Below, in pieces: positions 12,474 through 23,248 of a DNA stretch of 64,000 nucleotides. The DNA lies in the NCBI GenBank assembly GCA_009760855.2, contig WPIO01000002.1:5451001-5515000 (forward strand). Reading direction: 5' to 3'. Within the stretch, counting starts at the first letter, position 1; every line of letters begins with the position of its first letter. The notes under the pieces are model-generated. The model did no database searches, was not told the origin of the DNA, and was given only the letters and a program-made list of their open reading frames with translations. The DNA comes from Cristatella mucedo. Its lineage: Eukaryota > Bryozoa > Phylactolaemata > Cristatellidae. The position numbers were made by a program, and so were the translations under genes.

Positions 12474-12605
12474 TACATATTGTGATAGTGCCTTAAGAGA
12501 ACTTAATCTCTATTCGGGTGCCTTACTTTTACGCCAGAGCTCGAGCACACAACCCTGATCCTTTGAGGTGAGCTCCTTACGAATGGATCAAATCAAGGCA
12601 AATTT
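12474..12605 (-). mobile_element. SINE-1, decayed copy, minus strand
   Basis: The left side has the LINE-A-like tail in reverse (gtgccttaagagaacttaat, then ctctattcgggtgcctta). The tRNA-like head to the right is poorly preserved (gagctcgagcacacaaccc). Confidence 0.7.
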
Positions 12606-12735
12606 GAAAGCTCATAGCAGCTGTTGGGTAATTGGTCGTATTTTTTTAGTCTACGTGCTTTAAACTCTATTTTTATCCAATGCATGTGCTACCCACGTTA
12701 TTTCGTTGCCTTACATGGTCTGAACATCGCTACGA

Positions 12736-12795
12736 AATGCTTACTAACGACAGCCTAAGGGCTAAGGAGTGCTTAGGCTGTCATTAGTAAGCATT
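12736..12795. repeat. 24-bp inverted repeat, 12-nt loop
   Basis: The arm at 12736-12759 (begins aatgcttactaac) and the arm at 12772-12795 are reverse complements with one mismatch. Possible tiny foldback element or snap-back product. Confidence 0.9.
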
Positions 12796-13121
12796 CAGAG
12801 TTTAGCATCCAGTTATTCTTGTTGCCTCAGTGAAGTTACTTATATATACATACTTATGTAGCCATGCAATTCATCTACCTAAAACTAAGCAGTCATTAGT
12901 CTCTATTCTCAAATAAATTTTTTCAAAATAAAACCATGACTTTTTTGGTATAGATTGACCTCGATCTTTTGCATGGTTTGATCCTTCCAGCATGTCAGAC
13001 CCTTTTAAATTTCTTACGGTGTTGCATGTATTTCTGAATTCGTGTATGGAAATCAAAGACTTTGTCAAGTTGAACGATGACATAACCAACTTATCAGTTA
13101 TGAACACATCGAGCGTTTTCA

Positions 13122-13183
13122 GATATATATATATATATATCTGTCCTACATATATATATGTATATATATATATATACATATAA
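13122..13183. repeat. (TA)n microsatellite, interrupted
   Basis: Two (TA)n blocks separated by ctgtcctaca. It is directly attached to the tail end of the SINE-1 at 13184 and probably represents its 3' tail. Confidence 0.9.
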
Positions 13184-13322
13184 TTTACATAGCGCCCCAA
13201 GAAAACTTAATCTCTATTCAGGCGCTTTACATATGCCTCGGGGCTCGAGCCCATGACCTCAATCAGACCTTGGTCGGGGCGAGAACCTTAACAGCTGGAC
13301 CAAACCAGCTCGGCATCGGAAA
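13184..13322 (-). mobile_element. SINE-1, best-preserved copy, minus strand
   Basis: Read on the minus strand it has an A-box-like TGGTCCAGCTG, then a B-box-like GGCTCGAGCCC, then ATGTAAAGCGCCTGAATAGA, GATTAAGTTTTC and GGGGCGCTATGTAAAT, ending in (TA)n. The head is tRNA-derived and the tail resembles LINE-A. Confidence 0.82.
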
Positions 13323-13879
13323 ACCCAGCCCTAATAATGTGCTCGGACAGCATGTCTCATTTAGCATCTGCGAGACCTTTCACTGGACAATTACATCAAC
13401 TACATATTAAAGTCTACCTCATTTCAGCTGCATGCAATTAAAAAACTTTAGCCTTCTTAGACGAGTCACATCTAAGCTTGCAAATGCATTTGTCACTTAG
13501 TCGTTTTGGCTTAAGTGACTAATAACCCTCGTTCGGCTGGTCTGCTCAATAACTTGCTTATTAGAGTTGAGCCCAAACTCTACTTCTAAGCTTGTCTTTC
13601 GCAAACATAGCAACTGCCATGTTACACAATTTGTAGCCAACCTGCAATGGCACCCGGAGCGAGTCTCGGAGCCCAGTTTGGGCTGAGGAGCGGAGCGGAG
13701 GTATTCGCTCGACTCGGTGCAAAACTGCTCCGACGGCTCCGAGGGGGCTATCGCATTGGCACATTCTTCGGCTACCGCTCGTCAGCGCTTGTCGGCTACA
13801 GCTTTATAAGCATTTATAAGCATTGCTTTATCAGCATCTGCTCGCTCTTTCACTTCGGCATCTCAATCAAGAAGCCTAT

Positions 13880-14130
13880 AGACTTAAAGACTCTTCTACT
13901 CACTTCTAGGTCTCAAATGCGTGCTCGGGTTTACCCATCCCAACTACTTCTAATCAAGCTAGGTAACGTACCACCTGCTTCTCTGACTTACGCCGTTCAG
14001 CTCTGCCTCTAAACAGCCTCAAGTCATGTGTGCCCGCACCTTTACTTCCCATACTCTGAAAGCCCGGAACTCAATGCCTATTGACGTCATGACAACCTTG
14101 ATATTAAGAAATTGAAAAGATATTAAAAAT
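13880..14130 (+). mobile_element. LINE-A, strongly decayed fragment
   Basis: Aligns loosely with the LINE-A C-terminal region (ctaggtaacgtaccacctgc, cctctaaacagcctcaagtc, gaaagcccggaactcaatgc). Confidence 0.6.
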
Positions 14131-14625
14131 CCACCTCTTCGTTGAGCGTTTAGTTTGTCCCTAGCCTTACGTCACTTAACCGTAGTCGTAATCAAAGCAG
14201 AAAAAAAACAGCTAGGCACCTGAGTTTTTATGTTGGCAGAATTTTTCAGTACTGCATTCACATTGTACTTGAGGATTTGAGGACATAGAAAAATGTAGCT
14301 TCCCGTTTCTTTATAGGTAACCGTATCATAGAGTGACCGGTGACCGTATCATAGAGCTGCAGGCGTCAGTTACACAGTAAAAGATCCGACAGTTGGAGGA
14401 CAATTTTATGTTTTATTAGAAGCTTTGCCATTTATTAGCGTCAACCACCTTTACAGTTGCAACCCATTTATTTTACTAAATGACTCCAAACGTAGCTTCT
14501 ATGCTAGCTGCTGCACCGTAAAAAGAATCATTCCCAGCAATGAATGTATTGTTAAAATTACCAAAAACTTCTTCCCTACGAGGCTGGTAACGACGCTAGT
14601 ATAACTTAAAAAATATATCACTGGT

Positions 14626-14752
14626 ATAGCGCCCTAAGAGAACGTAATCTTTATTCCTGCTCTTCAAATAGTCCAAGGCGCTCGACACCTCGATGATCAC
14701 ATACATTCACATTGACCTTGGTCTGGGTGAGCCCCTTAACCACTGGGATAAA
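14626..14752 (-). mobile_element. SINE-1 copy, minus strand
   Basis: The tail part tatagcgccctaagagaacg is at the left. The head at the right ends ccttaaccactgggataaac, equivalent to the A-box region. It immediately abuts the LINE-A at 14753. Confidence 0.75.
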
Positions 14753-15592
14753 CCAGTAATAATAAAAATAATAATGGACTTGATAGAGCGCCCCCAGAGA
14801 ACTTAATCTCTTTCTAGGCGCTTTACATTTGCTGCAGAGGGAAATGCAATTAAATTGTAAGTAAAATAATCCCTGAAAAACAAACAAAATGAATAATATG
14901 GTTGGGGGTAACATGCACAGGGTCAGCATGCAAATGTGGTTAGTGGCAGCATGCACAGTGTCAGCACGCATAAGCACATCAAGGACGAATCACAGGGACC
15001 CCCTAAATGCTGTCCTAAATAGGTGTTTTTAGGTTCCTTTTAAATGTGGTCAGGTCAGGGGATGTTCTGACGCAGATCGGGAGGGAGTTCCAGGCTTTGG
15101 GAGCATACGAACTAAATGCACGGTCTCCAAAGGATTTGAGTTTTTTACGAGGTATTTGTAGACTGTTGGATTCCGAAAAGCGGGTGGTACGATGCTTGGC
15201 CTGATGGGGTAGTACATCTGAGAGATAGGCTGGAGCCATAGAATGAAGGGACCTAAAAGTGAGCGACAAAACCTTGAAGTCAATCCGTTGCTTGACTGGT
15301 TGCAAGTGCAGGTCGGCGAGAAGTGGAGTAATGTGGCAACTATGATGCTCACGACAGACAAGCCTAGCTGCAGAGTTTGGCACCGGCTGCAATCGCCTGA
15401 TCGCACATGCTGGTAGGCCAGTAAGCAGTGAGTTGCAGAAGTCGAGACGGGATGTCACGAATGCATGGACCAACTTGGACGTGGTATCCTTATCTGAGCA
15501 AGCCCAATTTTAGCAATGTTATGAAGCTGAAAATAGGCAGATTTGAATGTGGAGCTGATATGGTCGTCTAACGAGAGGTCGTAGCCAGATGA
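14753..15592 (-). mobile_element. LINE-A 3' fragment, minus strand, well preserved
   Basis: The minus-strand frame 15473-15015 encodes 152 residues without a stop: SRLDFCNSLLTGLPACAIRR, NSAARLVCREH, ADLHLQPVKQRIDFKVLSL and SFGDRAFSSYAPKAWNSLP. These are the standard C-terminal blocks of L2/CR1-like reverse transcriptases. The 3'UTR contains TGTAAAGCGCC-type sequence and ends in (ATT)n at 14753. It closely matches the copy at 31749-32562. Confidence 0.92.
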
Positions 15593-15639
15593 TTAACATG
15601 GAAAACAGATTAAATGGTCTAGTCAAGAACTTCCACGAA

Positions 15640-15868
15640 CATGATCACATCCATCGTACTTATGCGTGCTGACACTGTGCATGCTGCCACTAACCATATT
15701 TGCATGCTGACCCTCTGCATGTCACCCCAAACGATGCTATGCTTGTTATCATTGAGCATGGTACCACAAACCATTCGATAGTACTTCCTTTGCAATAAAT
15801 GTAAAGTGCCTTGAAAGAGATTGAGTAATCCGAAGGCTCTGTGCCAAATGTATTATTATTGCATTGCT
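15640..15868 (+). mobile_element. LINE-A 3'UTR fragment, plus strand
   Basis: Contains tatgcgtgctgacactgtgc, atgctgccactaaccata and a decayed tail ending in attattattg. It lies head to head with the minus copy just to its left. Confidence 0.85.
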
Positions 15869-16314
15869 AAATAAATACATTAGTAGTTTAGTGCATTGAT
15901 TGTACTACTAATATAGACCAATTTCTTCAAAACCTTTGTATTCAGCTAATTATAGCTTGGCCTTACCAATAAATCTCCAGCAAAGAGATTTAAATTTGGC
16001 TTAATAGATTAGAAGCATGCCCACAGCAAAATGTGATATGCTATTCTTTATTTACAGAAGTGAGTTTTTTCAGAATGGCGTCTTGCGTTTGAGCGCTATG
16101 GAGATATGGAAGAGAGTAAAACTCATTTTCGTAACTAAAATTGCTATTTCAGTGAAAAAAACCCCAAAATAGAACCGAAATGCGCGCCGATCACTAAGTA
16201 TAACTTAAACGACAGAGAAATCTCACGACAGAGCTGCTGATCCTATGTAAAGCCTGCCACACTGACCTCATATACCATTGACAGCATTAATCGGTGCTGG
16301 TATTTTCCCTCCAT

Positions 16315-16545
16315 TTAGTAGCGTAGCACCTTGATCTGGATTCCTAGACAGTCTATAGAACTGAGAGCCATGATCGTAAGGGGAATGTTACCCCAATCAA
16401 GGTCGGATATAACTAATGCGATCGTACCGAAGGCAGTCAATTTCATATGTAATGCAGAGAAATCAAAGAAGACTGGACCACTGATGGCTGGCGTCTGTTG
16501 ATCCAAACTCACTAGACGCTCGCCAGACGCCAATGACTCAAGCAA
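16315..16545 (-). pseudogene. Possible retropepsin-like fragment of an LTR element
   Basis: The 76-codon minus-strand frame has a pattern loosely like the C-terminal half of Gypsy aspartic proteases: GTIALVISDL, IPLTIMALSSID, CLGIQI. The catalytic DTGA is absent. This is a weak resemblance only; it could be chance. Confidence 0.2.
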
Positions 16546-16885
16546 TTGTGCTATTGGTTGAATTCAACGCCAAAACGGAAGCTGTGCCTCCTAACCATGA
16601 GAACCACCCAGCACGCTGCGATGCAGCACTAAGTACAACACAAATCGTTCCGTTTGGTTGTCATTTAATCAGCGATACATCTGTAAAGTGAAATTCAGCT
16701 TTTTTCTACCCTTCCCCGCTCCTTAAAGCTGCCATTGGAAATAGGTATTCTTGGCAATTTGAGATTGTGAAGCTGCCGAGAAACCTAAAATAATGTTAGT
16801 CAAAGCGAATAAAAGCTAGTAAATTTATGGAATTACATGGATCAATTTTGCGCCAGTCTTTCATTTAGTTTACAGTAGCTTGAAT

Positions 16886-17080
16886 TTATTCGGTCGAGAG
16901 CGATTTCCGGGCTTTGGGAGAAAACAAAATATAGGCCCGGCCTCCAAATGATTTGCGGTTGGTTCATGGCTTAGCTACACGACTGCGATGTTCATAGCAG
17001 ACAAGCCTAGTCGCCGAGATGTTACGCCAACTTTAAGCGTCTGATCGCATAGGCCAGAAGACCTGCGAGTTATGATGGTG
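16886..17080 (-). mobile_element. LINE-A, decayed fragment, minus strand
   Basis: Reversed LINE-A C-terminal sequence: ccgggctttgggagaaaaca, cctccaaatgatttgcggtt and catagcagacaagcctagtc. Confidence 0.7.
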
Positions 17081-18132
17081 CCACCGACTCGCTTCAGAGT
17101 CGCTCCGCACGCTTTCAGCTCTAAGCTGTTTGGCTTTACCGGTTAGGTAAACCACCTGAATTGCATAAAATTCTGGCTTCAACAGGCAAATATGTTTTCA
17201 TGCACGCACCGGTTGGATTTAGGGTGTCTCGCGCACCCTTACCGGACACCCTTGTCTGCCCCTTTCTGAAACTTCTGTAGTCAGCCTGTACGGGTAGCTT
17301 CGCACTCAAGGCTGGGAGTTTCTGGACGCGGAGGGCAAGGCGGCGTGGCGCATGGCGGCAGCATTCTTTCCAAGGTACTGCTCACACGACGGGATTACTT
17401 TATTTCCTCTGCCTCCTCCATTGCGGGGCCTGCAAATCCAATCAATCGAACTGATGCATTGTTGATGTTGAAGCGGCGAAGTGCTAGACTAGCCAGATTG
17501 TTGCTGCGTAAAGATTATTCGCGGTTCCTGATATAGTGCACAGTCAGCCTCTCGAATTTCGACTTGGGAAATTCGGAGATACAAAATCGGCAGCGGTCAT
17601 GAAAACAATCAAACTTTATCTAAGAAAGCATTCGAAATTCGCGCGTAGTTAATTGATTTGACGATGCCAAAGACAATATGAAGAAACGATGACTGACAGC
17701 TATGCACTGCGGGTACTTAATGATCTCCTAAGCTTGCGTGACGACTCGCTAGAGGTAAGGCGTGTTCAGAGTGGTCTCGTGCATTCATATGTTTAGAGGG
17801 TCTCGCGAGGGCCAAGAGAAAGAGCAAGTTGCTGATCCTCCGGCAATATCGTCCAAATACTCTTCACCATCATAATTATTTTACCTCTTAATGTCCTCAT
17901 CAGAAGTTATCGTCGTAGGATTAATTTTATACCATTCTTGACTTACGAACTTTGGTGGCATGAAAGTTGGTCAAGTAATATTCCGTCAGTTGTGCTTTCG
18001 GCCATTAGCGTGGCTGGAGTTTCGCCAGCGACCTCGATTCAGGCAGTTAAGAGGTGCCCTGGGCGCCGGGTGAGTTGCCGTACGTCATGGCTGATTCTGG
18101 ACGCCCGTGGGTTTATCGGGGCTTCACCTAAA
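17081..18132. other. Intergenic sequence, nothing recognised
   Basis: Locally GC-rich near 17100-17350. Short frames only. Confidence 0.5.
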
Positions 18133-18788
18133 AGTCGGCTTGATTATTGTAATTCCATTTGGGCTGGGCCACCAAAGAAAGCAACTAGGCCACTGCAGCT
18201 GGCCATGAATATGGCTGCAACGCTAGTCTTCAAGTTCCAGAGGTTTGAGCACGTGTCTCCTTTGCTAAAAGAGCTAGGATGGATGCCGGTTGATCAACGG
18301 ATACAGAGCAAAGTTTTTACGATGACCCACAAGACCCGCCACGGCTTGGCTCCTTCGCACCTAGCTAAACTGCTGCACCAGTTTCAGCCTCTTCGCGCCC
18401 TCAGGTCATTTGTGGATGATAAATTAGCTGTTCCATTCTCCGCTTAAAGACCGTTGGCGACAGAAGCTTTAGCTCTGCAGGTCCCAGACTGTGGAACTCG
18501 CTTCCACGATTCTTACGCAACGACAACTACTCTCCTACTGCCGACTATGGCTCATCCTGTTCAGCTGTTCTGAGCTGCTACTTCCACGCTACTCATTCCT
18601 CAACTGCTCTCCTGACTCTGCTTTGCTTTCCATTTTCTCTTTGTTGCGTGAGACGAAGTCTATTGGCTATCGACTGCGTACCGTAAGCCGCTTAGGCTGT
18701 GAGTGCGCGATACAGCACTTTTCTGCGTAACACCCACATAGTTGTATGGCGTTGTGGAGTTACAGACGGAGATACATTACAATTCATG
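18133..18788 (+). mobile_element. LINE-B 3' fragment, well preserved
   Basis: Encodes SRLDYCNSIWAGPPKKATRP, FEHVSPLLKELGWMPVDQRI and LLHQFQPLRALRS. After a frameshift near 18430 come the TVGDRS block and terminal frame ending CECAIQHFSA. The 3'UTR reads ccacatagttgtatggcg, then gagttacagacggagataca and ttac. Confidence 0.9.
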
Positions 18789-21310
18789 GCAAGTCAAAGG
18801 CTGAGCCCCGAAGCTCACGACTTCGATGGTATTTGTCACGCTTCGTCGGCATAGTGCCAGCTCTGCCACGAGCGCTGCGCTCGCGGTCTGGACCTTTCCG
18901 GACGCCGTCGCCCCTAAATCCTGTTTCTAATAACATTAATTGGAATTCGTTTCGTCATCGAGTACTTAACACTTCCCGTCGAAAGCGCGCGCCGACGTGG
19001 CACAACCAGTTGCCATGCCAGTTCCTTTCATTTTACGACATTGTTCTACTGACTACCAACGAATCCGGCGTGACACCGGCCGAGGGGGCTTCGGACGGGG
19101 CTGAGAGCCATAGGTGATGTGAACGCTACCGTGCCACTCGCACGAGCCGCGGCACTGCGACAGCCGGAAATATGGAAATGTTTTCAGTTGTGTTCAGAGC
19201 ATACCTTTTCGCGTAGCCGAAAAATAACTGCGAGCTGTAGAGCTTTTCAAGTGTCTCCGAATTACCATTGCATGCTAAGAATCAGTACAATCACCTGAAT
19301 CTGAAATCGTGCACGTTACACCAACTACTTGACCGCGTTTCCTTTACGGCATATGTGTAGTGCCTATTAAAGACTTAAGTTCTCTGAGGACTCTATATAA
19401 ATGCATTGTCATTGTTATTATTGAGGGCTAGCTAAGATTTTAGCAGGGGTTAAATCGCGAACTAAATGGGCCAACGAAAGTTCGATGGCGTCTCTTCAAA
19501 GTCTCTCGGTAAAAGCTATTTAAACTCTCTGCCAACTTATTATTTAACCTGTCAGCATAATCCTAGCCGCTCGCAAAACTCAAAATTTTTTGGAAAAGCT
19601 GGAAGTATCTTGCAAACTACGCAGCACCTGGAAGTCTTTTTTAAAGCGCTAAACAAAAGACATTCTGCTCGATTCTCTGTATCCTGGAGCGGCACGCCGA
19701 TGGCACGCCACGCAACAGGTCTCCGCAAACCTACTCAAAAGGAATTGGCGTTTTCATGGCGCACACAAAATACGATCGCTCTTTGAAAAAGTTATAGTCC
19801 CTTTGGAAATGAACAGTGAACGGGCACGTCGGTGGCGGCGAAATGCTTCTCCAACCTTTCTAGACCCTTTAACAGGCAGTCGGTTCCAGTCTGGATAATC
19901 TTCTATATAAAATATATAATAAATAGCGCCCCGAATGGCCGAAGCCCCGCCGGCTTCTAGATACGCTCTACATGTTCGCTTGCCCCTATCGCGAGCTTTC
20001 ATATTAGGTAAGGCTAAAGGCTCATTCGATGCTGATCGCTTAGCCCTACTATGATCCAGAGCTAGAGCATTCAATAATGAGACTGCTGAATTTTAAAATC
20101 TTCGGGCGACTTGCTACGGCGAATGTACGCAGGGCATTGCTGTTTCGCGGCATACAGAACTTGGACAAGCTAATTTTTTTCCTCGGCGTTCCCTAAACGG
20201 AAATATTTGAGACGACTTTTGCCCACGTCGAAAGAGTGGCAAGCAGCGCTAGACCACTGAAGGTAGCCGCACAAACTGCTGGGCGTCCTTAGCTTCCTCC
20301 TTGACCTCGACAGCTCCCGGTTGAAGCAGACGGCGAGGCCGCCCCGCAGACCTCGTTAGCGCCAGGCAATGAGCTAGATGATTTAACAGCCTCACTTGTA
20401 TGGCGGCAGCTATGAGCCCTACCTGCGATCGTCGCACTTGCGGTCGGCAGTAAGGATCGCTCCACGTGAAAAGTCTCGATAGGCACTCTCCTGGACACCT
20501 TGAACCTGCACTCCCGCACGGCTCGCAGCCGAGTTTCCTGTGCTCCTCCATAAAACGCGTCATCGTTCTATTGGAGAGCTCGAAGCTGTGCGACACGCGG
20601 GCACGCAACCCGCTGCGAGCCTCTTTAGACTCGTTCGCCTAAAAGGATATTTTCCCCCAATGAGGAGAGCCTGAAGCTTCGTGCAGGTGAGCCGTTCGAC
20701 GTGCCTTTTGAGACACGTTCACGATTGATCAACTCTTGGCCGACGATTCTTAAGGTACTATCTCCCACTTATAATAAACGACGACCCCTTGGGAAACCGA
20801 CCGTGAGAACGGAAAGCGAGCGGAAAGCGAGCCAGTCTAGCAGCCTCATCTCAAAGGAACAGGTAGACTAGAGAAACACGCCTAAACTAGAACTAAGAGC
20901 TAGAGAAACACGCTTAAATCTGTGCGCGGAAGGCGAGCCGAGAGAGACGTGACTCTACAGACTGCTCTCTTAGCCTGGTGCTCCTTTCCGAGCGGCTTCC
21001 CGAGGAGCTGGGCTACACGGCTTCCAGGCGAGCTCCAGCCACACTCCACAGCAGCGCTACGCCCCCTCAGCCACCCATCCTTAACGCCTTGACCTGCCAC
21101 TGATCCGTCTGCCCGTCTGCGCCCCACTGACCTGAGTAATAGAACAGGCCGCCTATTCGCGACTTCCCGGAAAACCTTGAAACCAACGGATCATTCAATC
21201 TTCGATTGATCCGCGATCGGATTTTTGATTGATCAACCATTGATCAATCCTCCTCGTCCGGTGTGGAAACGCCCTTTCGGCTACCCGTGCGTACTGATTG
21301 TCTAAAAGCG
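18789..21310. other. Intergenic sequence, GC-rich 20.2-21.1 kb, one LINE-A tail
   Basis: A plus-strand LINE-A tail scrap is visible at 19340-19425 (taagttctctgaggactcta then tataaatgcattg). The GC-rich part at 20.2-21.1 kb has open frames up to 119 codons on the minus strand, consistent with base composition. No gene supported. Confidence 0.45.
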
Positions 21311-21389
21311 AGTGCAAAGGGCACGGAAAGAAGTCAATTCCACTTATGGCGCTATTAAAAAAACAGTTACAATTATTATCATTATTCTT
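21311..21389 (+). mobile_element. LINE-A tail scrap
   Basis: The run agtgcaaagggcacggaaag, then tggcgctatta and attattatcattatt, corresponds to the LINE-A terminal motif. Confidence 0.45.
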
Positions 21390-22213
21390 TACTCCAGTTT
21401 GAAGGTTTTTTCGGACCCATTAAGTATGATATCGCTCGCCGTTTTCAGCTTAAGCTACTACAGTTATTTGTTCAGAGTAGTGATTAATTGTGTAATTACA
21501 ATCAGATATACTTCCATCGTCTTAGGACCAAGTGCCGCTATCCCATTGCTTCCAGTGTCTAGGTACAATTGCAACAATGAAGGCGGGAAAATAGGTCTGG
21601 ACAGGGTCTGAAATTTCACAGCTACTGTAGCCAGGAGTTGGTAATTTGAATGTGCTAAAACTGTGATTTATATTTTTTATTAAATACACACACCTGCCGC
21701 CTGTTCAGTTTTCAGGTTTCCAAATAGTGATTCCGAAATATGGCTTCTCTGGGTGAGAAATGTGCCGATACAAGAGTGGATGTCATATCAGAAATCACGA
21801 TGTTAGTCATACGAAAATCAATTTTAATGACCTATGCGACGTATCAACGACGTATTTCATTGACCTGCACATTTCCTGAGCATTTCCAGATCTTCATTAG
21901 CTCCTAAACCTAAGGTAACCGTTGGCAGAAAATTTATTGAATAAGCAGCTTCTGTAAGCAAAACCATCCCTTAATTTTGACATGTGAAGAGCAAGCCTAT
22001 CTATGACATTCAGTGTCCTCTAGTTAAACTAAATTGCGTGTAAACGTCTTCCAAAAAAGAAAGGAGCATCACTGCAGCAACTTTTCTGGTAACGGCAGCA
22101 CAGTTGACGCCTAGATCGTAAATACAACAATCAATCATTGTTTTTGGACTCAATCGTTGCAAAATCTCTTGTCACAGTAATGTGCTAAGGCTTAGGAAGC
22201 AGCTTTTGGTGGT

Positions 22214-22330
<117 letters not shown>

Positions 22331-22660
22331 ATTCTTTTTGTGTAGCGCCCTGAAATAACCTATTCTCTATTGTGGCGCTTCACATATGTCGCGGGGCTCT
22401 ACCCCACGACCTTAAAAAAATCCTAGCTGATTAAACAGCCTCTTTTTGTATAGCGACAGAAGAGCCTTTACGGCTATCACCACCGCTTGCAGTGGCGATA
22501 AAGAATCGCCCACCGCAGGAATCGAACCCACGACCTCGGGAACGAGGTCGTGAAAGCAACCGCCTTATCTAGTGTGTCATCACGACCTTAGTAATCAACT
22601 GTATTCACCTTGACATTGCTCGGGGACCTTAATCACTGGCCCAAACCAGCGCAGCGTGCA
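22331..22660 (-). mobile_element. SINE-1, minus strand, interrupted by SINE-2
   Basis: The left part 22331-22414 carries the tail and B-box region (tagcgccctgaaataaccta, then ggggctctaccccacg). The right part 22581-22660 carries the head (ccttaatcactggcccaaac). A 10-bp sequence, cacgacctta, flanks the insert on both sides. Confidence 0.8.
22415..22580 (-). mobile_element. SINE-2, intact-looking, inserted into SINE-1
   Basis: Read on the minus strand: A-box-like region ACACTAGATAAGGCGG (best match to the consensus in the copy at 33067), a short palindromic ACGACCTCGTTCCCGAGG, B-box GGGTTCGATTCC, then the body ending TTTAATCAGCTAGGATTTTT. Flanked by 10-bp direct repeats (22405-22414 and 22581-22590). 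Confidence 0.88.
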
Positions 22661-23172
22661 TCAATGAAGCTCTTTAAGTGAATGGTTTCAGAGAAGCCAC
22701 ACCGGAAAGAGCCACATGCATGATCCAGAGTGGAAAGCCTTTGCAACGACATTTCAATTCCATTCAACAAAGGCGAACGAATTTGCTCAAGAAACATTTA
22801 ATCTTGCTTTTCCGCATCCAAGAGCCATCCGACAGTGGTATAGCCCTGCAGACGATTAACAAAGCTTCAATAGAAGCTTTTTCCGCTCTCGTTTCTCGCA
22901 CAGCAGAAGAAAATGCACAAGGACACGAGAAATGTGTTCACTTATGATGGATGAAATGTCTAAATGTAGCACCTAGAGCCTGTGAATAGATTATACCAGG
23001 GCCATGATGATTTTTTTGTCAGGCATGCTGCACGTGGTGTCAATTATTCTGCACCTATCGCTACGGATGCACCCGCTGAGCATCTACTCGCGCACACGCT
23101 AGTTTCATCGAACGGTAGGTGGAAACTTCTCCAGGACTATTTCTTCGTCGAAAGCCTTACAGGGTTACAGGG

Positions 23173-23248
<76 letters not shown>

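Noticed and set aside
15015-15473. 152-codon minus-strand frame as a host gene (also at 32025-32483)
   Set aside because: Both encode the C-terminal part of a LINE reverse transcriptase and lie within truncated repeats with (ATT)n tails.
20249-21127. Possible genes in the GC-rich intergenic block
   Set aside because: Frames up to 119 codons on the minus strand overlap each other and show no domain; GC-rich sequence lengthens frames by chance.
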